14,294 nt of DNA from Belnapia sp. (GCA_028291445.1 JAQGIA010000255.1:1-14294); one strand, 5' to 3'. Positions 1 through 7,883 are shown, counted from the stretch's first letter. The notes: generated by a model not told the origin, from the sequence alone. Numbers and translations: made by a program.

Positions 1-2
1 GC

Positions 3-602
3 CTGCTGCGCGGCGCTGAGCCAGGCGTGCTGGTCACCGAGGCGTCGCCATTGGCTGATGCTCGCGTGGGTGCCTGGCTGGTCGGGCCAGGGCTGCCGCC
101 GGATGCCGCAACACGCGCGCTCGGCCGCGCGGTGATCGATGCGGGGCGGGCGCTGGTCGCCGATGCCGGGCTTCTCAGCGCCTGCGCCGGCGAGTCCCGT
201 GCGCTGGCGGGCGCGTCCGTCCTCACGCCTCATATGGGCGAATTCACCCGCGTGTTCGGTTCTGCCGAAGACCGCCTGGCGGCGCCGCGCGCCGCTGCGG
301 CGCTGATCGGCGCCGTGGTGCTGCTCAAGGGGCCGGATACCGTCATCGCGGCGCCCGACGGCCGCGCCGCGATCAACGAGAACGCGCCGCCATGGCTCGC
401 CACCGGCGGCACCGGCGACGTGCTCGCCGGCATCATCGTGGCCTTGCTCGCGCGCGGGATGGCGCCCTTCGAGGCCGCCTGCGCCGCCGCCTGGCTGCAG
501 GGCGAGGCGGCCTCGACGTTTGGCGAAGGCTGCATCGCCGAAGACCTCGCCATGTTGCTGCCGGCTGCGATCCGCAAGGCGCGCGCGGTAAAATCCGCTT
601 GA
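3..602 (+). CDS. nnrD: ADP-dependent NAD(P)H-hydrate dehydratase (C-terminal part, truncated by window edge)
   Basis: This is the carboxy-terminal part of the cytosolic repair enzyme that dehydrates hydrated NADH/NADPH (NADHX, NADPHX) using ADP. The open frame runs in from the left edge without a start, so the gene is 5'-truncated; in many bacteria the missing part is a fused NnrE epimerase (YjeF_N) domain, which cannot be checked here. Visible family hallmarks, in order, are LTPHMGEF, the LLKGPDTVIAAPDG segment with its Lys-Gly, and the nucleotide-binding loop ATGGTGDVLAGIIVALLARG, followed by the Ala-rich terminal helices. These match the YjeF_C/carbohydrate-kinase-like fold. The stop is TGA at 600-602. 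The next gene begins about 120 bp downstream on the same strand, so co-transcription is possible but not shown. Identification of the domain is firm; whether it is a fusion is open. Confidence 0.93.
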   Translation: MLRGAEPGVLVTEASPLADARVGAWLVGPGLPPDAATRALGRAVIDAGRALVADAGLLSACAGESRALAGASVLTPHMGEFTRVFGSAEDRLAAPRAAAALIGAVVLLKGPDTVIAAPDGRAAINENAPPWLATGGTGDVLAGIIVALLARGMAPFEAACAAAWLQGEAASTFGEGCIAEDLAMLLPAAIRKARAVKSA

Positions 603-723
603 CGATAAGTTCACCCGACCGAGAGCCCCATTCAGGAGCTTACCTTCCGGATTGGTGCCGTGAGGGCGTGCATCTCACGCGATGTTTCATTACATTGCAT
701 AAGCTTTGCGAAAGATGAACTCG

Positions 724-2172
724 ATGTCCGACGTCGCCGTCCAGCCTGGCCTTCTCGATCGAGCCCTTCGTCGCGTCTCCAGCCTGTGGCGGGACATGGG
801 TGTGAGTGGCGGTCGGGCGGCGGCCAGCTTCACCGAGCCATTGCGGGAATGCCTGGAGGGACGGGGCGGCGAGGTCTCCGCGCGCACCCGGACCGCGAAG
901 CTCGCCGAGGTCTATCTCGCGGCTGATCATGCCGGGCGCGACGCCTTCCTGCGCGCCCTCGCACGGCTCGACAGCGACAGCGAGGCGGTTGCGAAGGCGA
1001 TGGCGGGCGTTGCGGCCGCGGGTGCCGATGACGAGGCGCGGGCCGCCGCCAAGGCGCGCCTCCGACGCGTGCTGGAGCCGCCGCGCCTGAAGCTGCTGAC
1101 CCAGTTCACCACCATTCCCGATGGCATGAAGTTCCTGGTCGATCTTCGCGCCGAGCTGCTGCAGCGCTCCGCGGGCGACGCCATGCTCACCGCCCTCGAT
1201 GCCGATCTGCGCGGCCAGCTCGCGGCCTGGTTCGACGTGGGCTTCCTGGAGCTGCGGCGGATCGACTGGACCAGCCCGGCGTCGCTGCTCGAGAAGCTTG
1301 TGGGCTATGAGGCGGTGCATCGCATCCGCACTTGGCGCGACCTCAAGAACCGCCTGGATTCCGACCGCCGCTGCTACGCCTTCTTCCACCCGGCGCTGCC
1401 CGGGGAGCCGCTGATCTTCGTCGAGGTGGCGCTGGTCAAGGGCCTCGCCACCAGCGTGCAGAAGCTGCTGGACGAGAAGGCGCCGGTGCTCGATCCGGCC
1501 CAGGCGGATACCGCCATCTTCTATTCGATCAACAATTGCCAGCGCGGGCTGGACGGCATCAGCTTCGGCAATTTCCTGATCAAGCGGGTGGTGTCGCTGC
1601 TGGGGGCGGAGCTGCGCGGGGTGAAGGCCTTCGCCACCCTCTCGCCCATCCCCGGCTTCCGCCGCTGGCTCGACGGCCAGCTGGCCGCACCGGACGCGCT
1701 GCCGGTCTCGGAGGAGGAGGCCGCGGCGCTGCGGGCCCTGGTGCCGCCGCAACTCGCGCTGCCGGCGCCCGACCATGCCCCCGACCAAGCTAACGCGACT
1801 ACATCCGAAACCCCGGCCCAGACCCTGGCCCGCATCCTGGCCCGCCGCGGCTGGCAAAGGGAGGAGGCGCTGGCCAAGGCGCTGGAGCCGATCCTGACCC
1901 GGCTTTGCGCCAACTACCTGGTGGTCGCCGCCTCGCCGCGCAATCCGCAGCGGGCGCGCGACCCGGTGGCGCATTTTCATCTCTCGAACGGCGCCCGGGT
2001 GGAGCGGATCAACTGGCGCGGCGACGTCTCGGACAAGGGGCTGCGCGAAAGCGCCGGGCTGATGGTGAACTACCTCTACGATCCGGCGAAGATCGAGGAA
2101 TACCACGAAGCCTACATGGGCGAGGGCAAGCGCCCAGCGGCGACCGCGATCCGCAAGCTGGCCAAGGCCTGA
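724..2172 (+). CDS. matA: Malonyl-CoA decarboxylase
   Basis: The product is predicted to convert malonyl-CoA to acetyl-CoA and CO2 in the cytosol, in malonate use or in lowering malonyl-CoA levels. From the ATG at 724 it is 482 residues, close to bacterial and human MCD. Conserved blocks are FFHPALPGEPLIFVEVALVKG (about 220-240), FYSINNCQRGLDGISFGNFL (266-285), ATLSPIPGF (304-312) and HFHLSNGARVERINW (417-431). The residues equivalent to the human catalytic pair Ser329/His423 appear to be Ser307 in LSPIPGF and His419 in FHL, by eye alignment. A low-complexity Pro/Ala/Thr insert sits near 342-366. Starts at 706 (TTG), 715 (ATG) and 724 (ATG) share the frame; CGAAAG at 709-714 is well spaced only for 724. 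No malonyl-CoA synthetase (matB), malonate transporter or matR regulator lies nearby, so its physiological role is open. Confidence 0.95.
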   Translation: MSDVAVQPGLLDRALRRVSSLWRDMGVSGGRAAASFTEPLRECLEGRGGEVSARTRTAKLAEVYLAADHAGRDAFLRALARLDSDSEAVAKAMAGVAAAGADDEARAAAKARLRRVLEPPRLKLLTQFTTIPDGMKFLVDLRAELLQRSAGDAMLTALDADLRGQLAAWFDVGFLELRRIDWTSPASLLEKLVGYEAVHRIRTWRDLKNRLDSDRRCYAFFHPALPGEPLIFVEVALVKGLATSVQKLLDEKAPVLDPAQADTAIFYSINNCQRGLDGISFGNFLIKRVVSLLGAELRGVKAFATLSPIPGFRRWLDGQLAAPDALPVSEEEAAALRALVPPQLALPAPDHAPDQANATTSETPAQTLARILARRGWQREEALAKALEPILTRLCANYLVVAASPRNPQRARDPVAHFHLSNGARVERINWRGDVSDKGLRESAGLMVNYLYDPAKIEEYHEAYMGEGKRPAATAIRKLAKA

Positions 2173-2192
2173 GGCTTGCACCCCGCCGGGGA

Positions 2193-2222
2193 CCGGTATA
2201 TAGGAATATTATCCGATACCGG
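2193..2222. other. Imperfect dyad with AT-rich centre downstream of the MCD gene
   Basis: CCGGTAT (2193-2199) and ATACCGG (2216-2222) are perfect inverted arms around an AT-rich centre that itself has a GGA/TCC pairing. It begins 20 bp after the MCD stop, between convergent genes. It could be the stem-loop of a transcript end, but no T-run follows on either strand, so an operator or another structured element is also possible. The rest of 2173-2360 holds a short CCCC-GCC-GGGG stem just upstream (2181-2191), a GCGAT-AA-ATCGC dyad at 2250-2261, and no convincing ORF. Confidence 0.4.
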
Positions 2223-2288
2223 GTTGCGGCCGATGCCGCCGCCCGGCCGGCGATAAATCGCTGAATTCTTTGATTGCAACGACGATTA

Positions 2289-2304
2289 CGCTGAGGAATC
2301 AGCG
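2289..2304 (-). terminator. Terminator-like hairpin after the three-gene signalling operon
   Basis: CGCTGA and TCAGCG form a perfect 6-bp stem around a GGAA tetraloop (TTCC read on the minus strand). It lies about 57 bp beyond the minus-strand stop of the REC-HisKA_2 kinase gene. Only scattered T residues follow on the minus strand, so it is a weak intrinsic terminator or a 3'-end stabilising hairpin. Confidence 0.35.
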
Positions 2305-2360
2305 CCCTGGGCTGGAAGCCGCGCCGCGAATTGATCCCGGTTGAGCCGGATTGAGCGGGT

Positions 2361-3401
2361 TCAGGCCAGGGCGAAACGAATGGAAACCTCGGTCCCGCCC
2401 GGTCCTGCCGCATGGGTCACGGTGCCGCCGACGCTGGCCGACAGCGCCTCGACGATCCGCCGCCCGAGGCCGGTGCCGGCAGCCGTCGGCACCGCCCCGC
2501 CCACCCCTTCATCCTGCACGGCGAGCAGCCCCTCGCCGCCGAGCATCTGCAGCCGGACCCGGATCGGCCCGTCCAGCCGCCCGGGATAGGCGTATTTCAG
2601 GGCATTGGTCACCAGCTCCGAGACGATGACCCCGAGCGAGACCGCCCGGTCGGTCGGCACCTCGATCGGTTCGGCCGTCAGCTCGATCACCCGGCCGCCG
2701 ACCGAGCGGCCGATCTCCTCCAGCAGCCCGCCGAGATAGTCGTGCAGCGCCACGCTGCGCACGTCATCCGAGGTATAGAGCCGCCGATGCACCTGGGCGA
2801 CCGCGGCGATGCGGTTGCGCATCGCCGCCAGCGCCTCGCGCGCCGCCGGATCGCGCACCGCGGATTCCTGCATCCGGGTCAGCGAGGCGATGAGCTGCAA
2901 ACTATTGGCGACCCGATGGTTCACCTCGCGCAGCAGTATCGCCTGCTGGCTGGCCAGGTCCTCGGCCCGGTCGCGCGCCACGCGCACCGCCGCCTCGGCC
3001 CGCTCATGCGCCCGGCGCAACCGGGCCCGCTCGATCGCGCCCTCGATCGCCGAGCGCAGCAGCACCAGGAAATCCCCGCCGGCTTCCTTGATGACGTAAT
3101 CCGCCGCGCCGGCCCTGAGCGCGGCGACGGCGATGCGACCCTCGTCGCTGCCGGTCACGTAGATGATGGGCGGGGTCTGCGGCAGGGCGCCCAACCCGAC
3201 CAGGGTATCCAGCCCATCCTGGCCCGGCATGTAGTGGTCGAGGCAGATCGCGTCGAAGCCGCCGGCCGCCGCCAGCGCGACGCCGGTCTCGCCATCCGCC
3301 GCCGTCTGCACCGTATAGCCATGCCGCTCCAGATCGCGCTGCACCAGCCGGCGCAGCCCCGGCTCGTCATCGATGTAGAGGATACTGCGCGGCGAGTTCA
3401 T
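2361..3401 (-). CDS. Response regulator-histidine kinase (REC-HisKA_2-HATPase_c), cytoplasmic
   Basis: This 346-residue soluble protein has a receiver domain at its N-terminus and a kinase at its C-terminus, so kinase activity is probably controlled by phosphorylation of the receiver. The receiver (about 5-120) has the acidic cluster Asp11-Asp12, phosphoacceptor Asp55 in CLDHYMP, Thr83 and Lys105. A helical linker (about 120-155) is rich in Ala, Arg and Glu. The HisKA_2 segment LLREVNHRVANSLQLI carries the phosphoacceptor His162. The ATPase domain shows the N box SELVTNALKYAYP (Asn266), the G1 box DEGVGG and the G2 box GTGLGRRIVEAL. There is no signal peptide or membrane helix. Its ATG overlaps the stop of the upstream response regulator by 4 bp (ATGA), implying translational coupling. 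In alphaproteobacteria, HisKA_2/HWE kinases often act in general stress signalling; that link is not shown here. Confidence 0.93.
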   Translation of the reverse strand: MNSPRSILYIDDEPGLRRLVQRDLERHGYTVQTAADGETGVALAAAGGFDAICLDHYMPGQDGLDTLVGLGALPQTPPIIYVTGSDEGRIAVAALRAGAADYVIKEAGGDFLVLLRSAIEGAIERARLRRAHERAEAAVRVARDRAEDLASQQAILLREVNHRVANSLQLIASLTRMQESAVRDPAAREALAAMRNRIAAVAQVHRRLYTSDDVRSVALHDYLGGLLEEIGRSVGGRVIELTAEPIEVPTDRAVSLGVIVSELVTNALKYAYPGRLDGPIRVRLQMLGGEGLLAVQDEGVGGAVPTAAGTGLGRRIVEALSASVGGTVTHAAGPGGTEVSIRFALA

Positions 3402-3832
3402 GGGCCCGGCGGCACCTGGATCACCGCGAGGAACAGCCCGAGCTGGCGCACCGCCTGGGCGAAGGTGTCGTAGTTCACCGGCTTGGTGATGTAGACGCTG
3501 CAGCCCAGCTCGTAGCCGCGGCGGATCTCGCGCTCATCATCGGTGGTGGTCAGCACGATGACCGGCACGGCGCGCAGCTGCGGATCCGCCTTCAGCTTCG
3601 CCAATATGTCGAAGCCGCTCATGTCCGGCAGGTTGAGGTCGAGCAGCACCAGCAGCGGCCGGTGCTCCTTCCGGCCGGCGCCGACCAGGAATTCCAGCGC
3701 CGAGGTGCCGTCGAGGAAGTGGCGCACCTCGTTGAAGACCCCGGCCCGCTTCAGGTTCTTCTCGATCAGCCGGGCATGGCCCGCGTCATCCTCGACCATC
3801 ACGATCGTCACGGCCTGGGCGGCGGCATTCAT
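3398..3832 (-). CDS. Single-domain response regulator (CheY/Rcp1-like)
   Basis: The product is a 144-residue stand-alone receiver with no DNA-binding or enzymatic output domain. Key residues are Glu14-Asp15-Asp16 near the N-terminus, phosphoacceptor Asp65 in LLDLNLPDMSG, the TTT stretch at 95-97 and Lys117 in TKPV. The LVLLDLNLPDMSGFDIL and VLTTTDDEREI stretches resemble the Rcp1 class that partners phytochrome-type and CHASE3-type kinases. The frame is open further upstream, but the ATG at 3832 is chosen because it overlaps the stop of the upstream kinase by 4 bp (ATGA) and gives a normal receiver N-terminus. Its own stop overlaps the next ATG in the same way. It probably receives phosphate from the upstream CHASE3 kinase and passes on the signal by protein contact or phosphate shuttling. 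Confidence 0.95.
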   Translation of the reverse strand: MNAAAQAVTIVMVEDDAGHARLIEKNLKRAGVFNEVRHFLDGTSALEFLVGAGRKEHRPLLVLLDLNLPDMSGFDILAKLKADPQLRAVPVIVLTTTDDEREIRRGYELGCSVYITKPVNYDTFAQAVRQLGLFLAVIQVPPGP

Positions 3833-5334
3833 CGGTCGAGCTCCTCGGGGGCGGGGGGCGGCGTGGCCGGGGCGACCAGCGCCAGGGTGACACGGAAGGT
3901 GGAGCCCAGCCCAGGAGCCGAGCGGCATTCGACATCGCCCCCCAGGCGCCGGGCCAGGGCGCGGACATGGGCCAGGCCGATGCCCTCGCCGGGCCGGTCC
4001 TGCCGGCCGGAGCGGCGGAATAATTCGAAGATGCGGCCATGGTCGCGCGGATCGATCCCCCGCCCGTTGTCCTCGACCTCGATCACCGCCTGCGTCCCGG
4101 CGACGCGGCCGCGCACGGTGATCCGCCCCGGCCGGGACGGGTCGAGGTACTTTACCGCATTGTCCAGCAGGTTGCCGAAGACCTGCTCGGCCGCCACCCG
4201 GTCGGTCTGCACCACGGGCAGGCCGGGCGCCACCTGGAGGGTCGCGCCGGCCGCGTCGAGCTGATGCTGCAGCGAGGCGCCGAGGCCCTCCATCAGCGCG
4301 GTCAGCGACACCATCTCAGGTTGCAGCGCTCGCCGCCCCTCGCGCGACAGCCGCAGGATGGCATTGATCAGCCGGTCCATCCGCTGGGTCGAGGAGCGGA
4401 TGAAGCCCACCGCCTCGGGGATATCCTCGGCGACCGCCGCCTTCGCTTCCGGCGTCACCAGCGCCGGCGCCTCGGCTGCGGCGCGGTCGAGCAGTGCCGT
4501 GAGCGGCGGCAGGGCCGCTTCCAGTTCGGCGGTGAAGCCCATGACGTTCACCAGGGGCGCCCGTAGATCATGCGAGACGATATAGGCGAAACGCTGCACC
4601 TCATCACTGGCCCGCTCGAGCGCCTCGGTGCGCTCGGCGACGCGGCGCTCGAGCGAGCCATTGGCGGCGACGACCGCGGCCTGGGCCACCTCCAGCTCGC
4701 GGGTATAGCGCAGCGCCAGGGCGGCGGCGCCGAGGGTGACGCCCAGCATCAGCACGAAGGCCGCGCCGGCACCGATCAGCAGCCGGCGGCCGTTGGTGTC
4801 GAGCCCGGCGCTGCGGGCGGCGAGGCGGCGGGAGCCGCGCTCCTCGATGCCGGCGACGACGGCGCGGATGGCATCCATGCTGGCCTTGCCGGAATCGGTC
4901 TGGACCATCGCCAGCGCCGCCTCCCACTGGCCGGACGAGGCGAGGGCGATGGTCCGCGCCAGCTCCTCCATCTTGGCACGGGCCAGGTCACGCAGTTGCT
5001 GCGGCGGCGCGGGCAGGCCGCCATCCTGGGCGATCAGCCGCGCGAGATCCGGCAGGTCGCGCGGCAGCGCTTCCTCCGCGGCATAATAGGGCTCGAGATA
5101 GCTCGCCTCGCGGGTCAGCAGGTAGCCGCGCTGGCTGGTCTCGGCATCCTGCAGGCGGGACAGCACATGGCTGGCGGCGAGCCGCACATCCTGGGTCTGT
5201 TCCACGCCATAGGCGAAATTGCGGGTGGTCTCCACCAGCCACACCAGCCCGGCGCCGGTGCAGAGCAGCGCGGCGAAGCCGATCGCCAGCAACAGCACCG
5301 AAAGCCGGCCGAGCATCGTCTTGGTCATCGGCAT
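3829..5334 (-). CDS. CHASE3-domain membrane sensor histidine kinase
   Basis: The product is a 501-residue inner-membrane sensor kinase. Membrane helices at about 10-33 and 186-208 flank a periplasmic domain of about 150 residues; RLQDAETSQRGYLLT (61-75) is the typical CHASE3 signature. A coiled linker (about 211-248) leads to HisKA with phosphoacceptor His255 in YIVSHDLRAPLVNVMGF. The ATPase domain shows the N box NLLDNAVKY (Asn392), the G1 box EDNGRGID and the G2 box GEGIGLAHV. This class resembles the kinase part of Cph1-like proteins, but no phytochrome domain is present. The CHASE3 ligand is unknown. It heads a three-gene operon with 4-bp overlaps. The start at 5334 has a GGAAAG about 13 nt upstream; in-frame ATGs two and six codons later are alternatives. 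The Pro-rich tail (about 488-501) is probably disordered. Confidence 0.95.
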   Translation of the reverse strand: MPMTKTMLGRLSVLLLAIGFAALLCTGAGLVWLVETTRNFAYGVEQTQDVRLAASHVLSRLQDAETSQRGYLLTREASYLEPYYAAEEALPRDLPDLARLIAQDGGLPAPPQQLRDLARAKMEELARTIALASSGQWEAALAMVQTDSGKASMDAIRAVVAGIEERGSRRLAARSAGLDTNGRRLLIGAGAAFVLMLGVTLGAAALALRYTRELEVAQAAVVAANGSLERRVAERTEALERASDEVQRFAYIVSHDLRAPLVNVMGFTAELEAALPPLTALLDRAAAEAPALVTPEAKAAVAEDIPEAVGFIRSSTQRMDRLINAILRLSREGRRALQPEMVSLTALMEGLGASLQHQLDAAGATLQVAPGLPVVQTDRVAAEQVFGNLLDNAVKYLDPSRPGRITVRGRVAGTQAVIEVEDNGRGIDPRDHGRIFELFRRSGRQDRPGEGIGLAHVRALARRLGGDVECRSAPGLGSTFRVTLALVAPATPPPAPEELDR

Positions 5335-5447
5335 GGCAAGGTGGTCGCTTTCCGGCTTGGGTCGTCAGCCTAGCGCAAACCCTGCACGAACAGGATCATC
5401 CGGCAGGGTAATTGCTCGCTAAACAAGCGGCTGGAGCGCATTCCATG

Positions 5448-5485
5448 AGCCCTCCCGAACGGAAAGCCCTCCAGCGGAACGGAAA
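5448..5485. repeat. Imperfect tandem repeat upstream of the CHASE3 operon
   Basis: Two adjacent copies of a unit beginning AGCCCTCC and ending GAACGGAAA lie at 5448-5465 and 5465-5485; the second has three additional bases in the middle. The repeat sits about 115-150 bp upstream of the CHASE3 kinase ATG, in the 249-bp gap between the two kinase genes, a plausible place for regulator sites. The gap also has a CCCTGC/GCAGGG inverted repeat at 5380-5408. Function is not known. Confidence 0.4.
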
Positions 5486-5524
5486 CTCGGAGCGCACAGC
5501 CTACAACCCCCAGTGACCGCAATG

Positions 5525-5540
5525 AAAGCGCCTTGGGCGC
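5525..5540 (-). terminator. Weak intrinsic-terminator-like hairpin after the HWE kinase gene
   Basis: Read on the minus strand, GCGCC-CAA-GGCGC forms a short stem-loop followed directly by TTTCATT. It lies about 44 bp beyond the HWE kinase stop. The stem is short (5 bp) and the T-run is broken, so termination is probably partial; it suggests that the downstream CHASE3 operon may have its own promoter. Confidence 0.35.
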
Positions 5541-5583
5541 CCGGCCGCGACGCCGGCAGATCAAAACGAATTGGTCGCCAGGG

Positions 5584-7722
5584 TCAAGGGGGCGGCGGGC
5601 CGTGCCGGATGACCCGCTGCAACGGCAGCTCGATGCTGCAGACGAGGCCTTCCGGCCGCCATTCCATCCGTGCCTCGCCGCCCAGCTGCTGGCGCAAGGT
5701 GGTGTCCAGCACCCGGCTGCCGAAGCCGCGCTGCTGCGGCGCCACCACCGCCGGCCCGCCGGCCTCGGTCCAGCGCAGCCGCAGCAGCCCCGCTACCGCA
5801 TCCACCTGCCAATCGACCGAAACCCGGCCGCCCGGCGTGGCCAGGGCACCGTGCTTGACCGCATTGGTCGCCAGCTCGTGCATCGCCATGGACAGCGGTT
5901 GCGCCGCGACCGGCCTGATCGAGACCGCCGGCCCGTCCAGCGTCACCGCCGGCCTGCCATCGGCCTCGGCGCTTATGCCGGGGCTGGCGCCGGTGCTGGG
6001 GCTGGGGGCGACGCGGAAGGCGGCCAGCTCGGCGTCCAGCAACACCCGCAGTTCCGCCCCGGCCCAACGGCCCTCCGCCAGCACGGTCTGCGCCCGCGCC
6101 AGGGCAGCGACGCGGCCCTCGACGGCGGCGACGAAGGCGGGCTGGCTCGGCGCCCGGGTGAGCCGCATCACCGCCTGCACCACCGCCAGGGCATTCTTCG
6201 CCCGGTGGTCGATCTCCTGCATCAGGAAGCGCTGCTGGGTTTCCGCCTCGCGCAGCGGGGTCACGTCGATATGCGCGCCGACCCAGATCGCCGCCGGCGG
6301 GGCGTCCCTGGACGCGGCGTCCGCGGGGCTGCCGGCGCCTGGTTCCGGCGGCCCCACCGGGACCGGTGCCGCCCGCGTCAGGCAATGCCGCCAGCCGCCG
6401 TCGCGATGGCGCAGCCGGATCTCGGCGTCATAGGCTTTTCCGGTGCGCGTCGCCGCCTCCCAGCCCGTGGTCGCCGCCTCGCGGTCCTCCGGATGGATCG
6501 CCTCGCGCCAGCCGAAGCCGCGGTATTGCGAGGGGGACTGGCCGGTGAAAGCTTCCCAGCTCGGCTGCGGGGCCGGCATGGCGCCGTCGGCGTGCCGCAT
6601 CCAGACCACATCGGCCGCCACTTCGGAAAGCGTGCGGTAGCGGGCCTCGCTGTCGCGCAGCGCCCCCGCCGCGGCCTGGCGTACCGTCGCGGCCGCCAGC
6701 GCCACCCGTGCATCCGCCTCGCGGCGGGCCCGCTCCGCCGCCAGCCGGCCGAAGGCGAACAGCGCCAGCAGCGCCGGTGCGCCGACCGCGAGCTGCAACG
6801 CCATAAGCCCGGCCCAGTCGAGCAGGATGGCGCCGCGGCTGCGCCCCGCCAGGGCATAGACCGGCCAGCCTTCCAGCCGGCGATAGGCGGTCAGCCGCCA
6901 GACCCCATCCACGCTGGACCGACCGCCGCTGAGCCCGCTCGCCGCCCCGTCCTGCATCGCCGTCCGGAGCAGGCTGGCAGCACCAAGCGGCGGGGCCGGT
7001 TCCTCCAGCGGCGGGACGCGGACGAGGAAATTGCCATCCGCCCGCATGATCGCCATGACATCCTCCGGGGCGGCCAGCAAGCGGGCCAGCCCGGCGCTCA
7101 GCGCCTTCGGATCCACCGAGACGCTGGCGATGCCGTCGAAGCCATCCGCCGGGGCTGGGTTGCCGGTGCCGTGCCGCCGCTGCGCCACGACGAAGAACAG
7201 CGCGCCGTCGACGCGGCCCCGATAGACCTGGCCGACGAAGGTCTGCGGCGCGTCCGGCGCCTGCAGCGCGGCGAAGAAGTCGCGATCGGTGAAGCGCATG
7301 TCGCGGGGCACGGGCAGGATATTGGCGCTGACCAGCGGCACGCCGTCCCGGTCCAGCGCATAGCCGGTGACCACCTGCGGCAGGCTGGCCATCATGGCGG
7401 CGAAGCTGGCGTGCAGTGCCGGCTCGCGCGTCCTGATCTCGGTGTCGCTGAGCCCGCGCAGCAGGTCGTTCAGCCGCTCGACCATGAGTTGCTGGCCTTG
7501 CAGCACCCGCAGCGCCAGCTCCGCCGCGGCATCGGCGGAATGTTGCAATTCGGTGGCGGCCCGCCGCCAGGTGGATTGCCAGGCGAGCCAGCCGCCGGCC
7601 AGCAGGATCAGCAGCGGCAGCCCGATCAGGATGGCAGGCAGCCAGCGCTGCAATCCCGGGCGCTGGGGCGCCACCCCGGAAACGCCTCCAGGTTCGCCCC
7701 CGGTATCAATAGGCACGGCCAA
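5584..7722 (-). CDS. Membrane sensor kinase: Cache-PAS-HWE histidine kinase
   Basis: From the TTG at 7722 the product is 712 residues. A membrane helix (about 29-48) is followed by a periplasmic Cache-like domain (about 50-297) with the YALDRDGVPLVSANI and FTDRDFFAAL segments typical of dCache sensors. A second membrane helix (about 299-325) and a coil come next, then a PAS_3-type domain (about 358-492; HPEDREA, RHRDGGWRH). The HWE kinase core has phosphoacceptor His506 in EIDHRAKNALAVV, the family histidine in MAMHELATNAVKHG (His615) and the W-x-E motif in LRWTEAGG (Trp651, Glu653), which together define the HWE family. ATGs at 7800 and 7812 are in frame, but the strong GGAAGGA site at 7729-7735 favours TTG 7722. 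No receiver gene is directly coupled. The ligand is unknown; Cache domains usually bind small organic molecules. Confidence 0.93.
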   Translation of the reverse strand: MAVPIDTGGEPGGVSGVAPQRPGLQRWLPAILIGLPLLILLAGGWLAWQSTWRRAATELQHSADAAAELALRVLQGQQLMVERLNDLLRGLSDTEIRTREPALHASFAAMMASLPQVVTGYALDRDGVPLVSANILPVPRDMRFTDRDFFAALQAPDAPQTFVGQVYRGRVDGALFFVVAQRRHGTGNPAPADGFDGIASVSVDPKALSAGLARLLAAPEDVMAIMRADGNFLVRVPPLEEPAPPLGAASLLRTAMQDGAASGLSGGRSSVDGVWRLTAYRRLEGWPVYALAGRSRGAILLDWAGLMALQLAVGAPALLALFAFGRLAAERARREADARVALAAATVRQAAAGALRDSEARYRTLSEVAADVVWMRHADGAMPAPQPSWEAFTGQSPSQYRGFGWREAIHPEDREAATTGWEAATRTGKAYDAEIRLRHRDGGWRHCLTRAAPVPVGPPEPGAGSPADAASRDAPPAAIWVGAHIDVTPLREAETQQRFLMQEIDHRAKNALAVVQAVMRLTRAPSQPAFVAAVEGRVAALARAQTVLAEGRWAGAELRVLLDAELAAFRVAPSPSTGASPGISAEADGRPAVTLDGPAVSIRPVAAQPLSMAMHELATNAVKHGALATPGGRVSVDWQVDAVAGLLRLRWTEAGGPAVVAPQQRGFGSRVLDTTLRQQLGGEARMEWRPEGLVCSIELPLQRVIRHGPPPP

Positions 7723-7728
7723 GCTCGA

Positions 7729-7735
7729 TCCTTCC
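7729..7735 (-). promoter_or_regulatory. Ribosome binding site that decides a TTG start for the HWE kinase
   Basis: On the minus strand GGAAGGA is followed by six bases and then TTG (7722-7720). A GTG two codons on would have a 12-base spacing. The upstream in-frame ATGs (7812, 7800) have no comparable purine-rich site, so the TTG is the best supported start. Confidence 0.55.
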
Positions 7736-7883
7736 GCCCGGGCACCATGTGGTACCCACCCGAATCCCTCGGGGCGCCCGCAACGGGGACACGGCGCCAT
7801 AGTGCGGGGCATGCGCCACCGGCGTCTGCACCGTGATCGCGAGGAACTGGCCCCGGCTGGCCACGAATGCGTGTGCGGCGGGC

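Noticed and set aside
640..2181. Long minus-strand open frame opposite the malonyl-CoA decarboxylase
   Set aside because: Shadow frame; the plus strand has every conserved MCD block.
2338..2365. Short TTGAGC repeats with about 10-bp period at the end of the REC-HisKA_2 gene
   Set aside because: Only two good copies with a degenerate third, overlapping the stop codon; too short to distinguish from chance.
3398..3928. Longer form of the single-domain response regulator starting at 3928
   Set aside because: The added 32 residues are Pro/Gly/Arg-rich and lie inside the upstream kinase; the ATGA overlap at 3829-3832 supports the shorter form.
5533..7836. Long plus-strand open frame opposite the HWE kinase
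   Set aside because: Low-complexity Arg/Pro/Gln-rich translation and no recognisable motif; the minus strand encodes a complete multidomain kinase.
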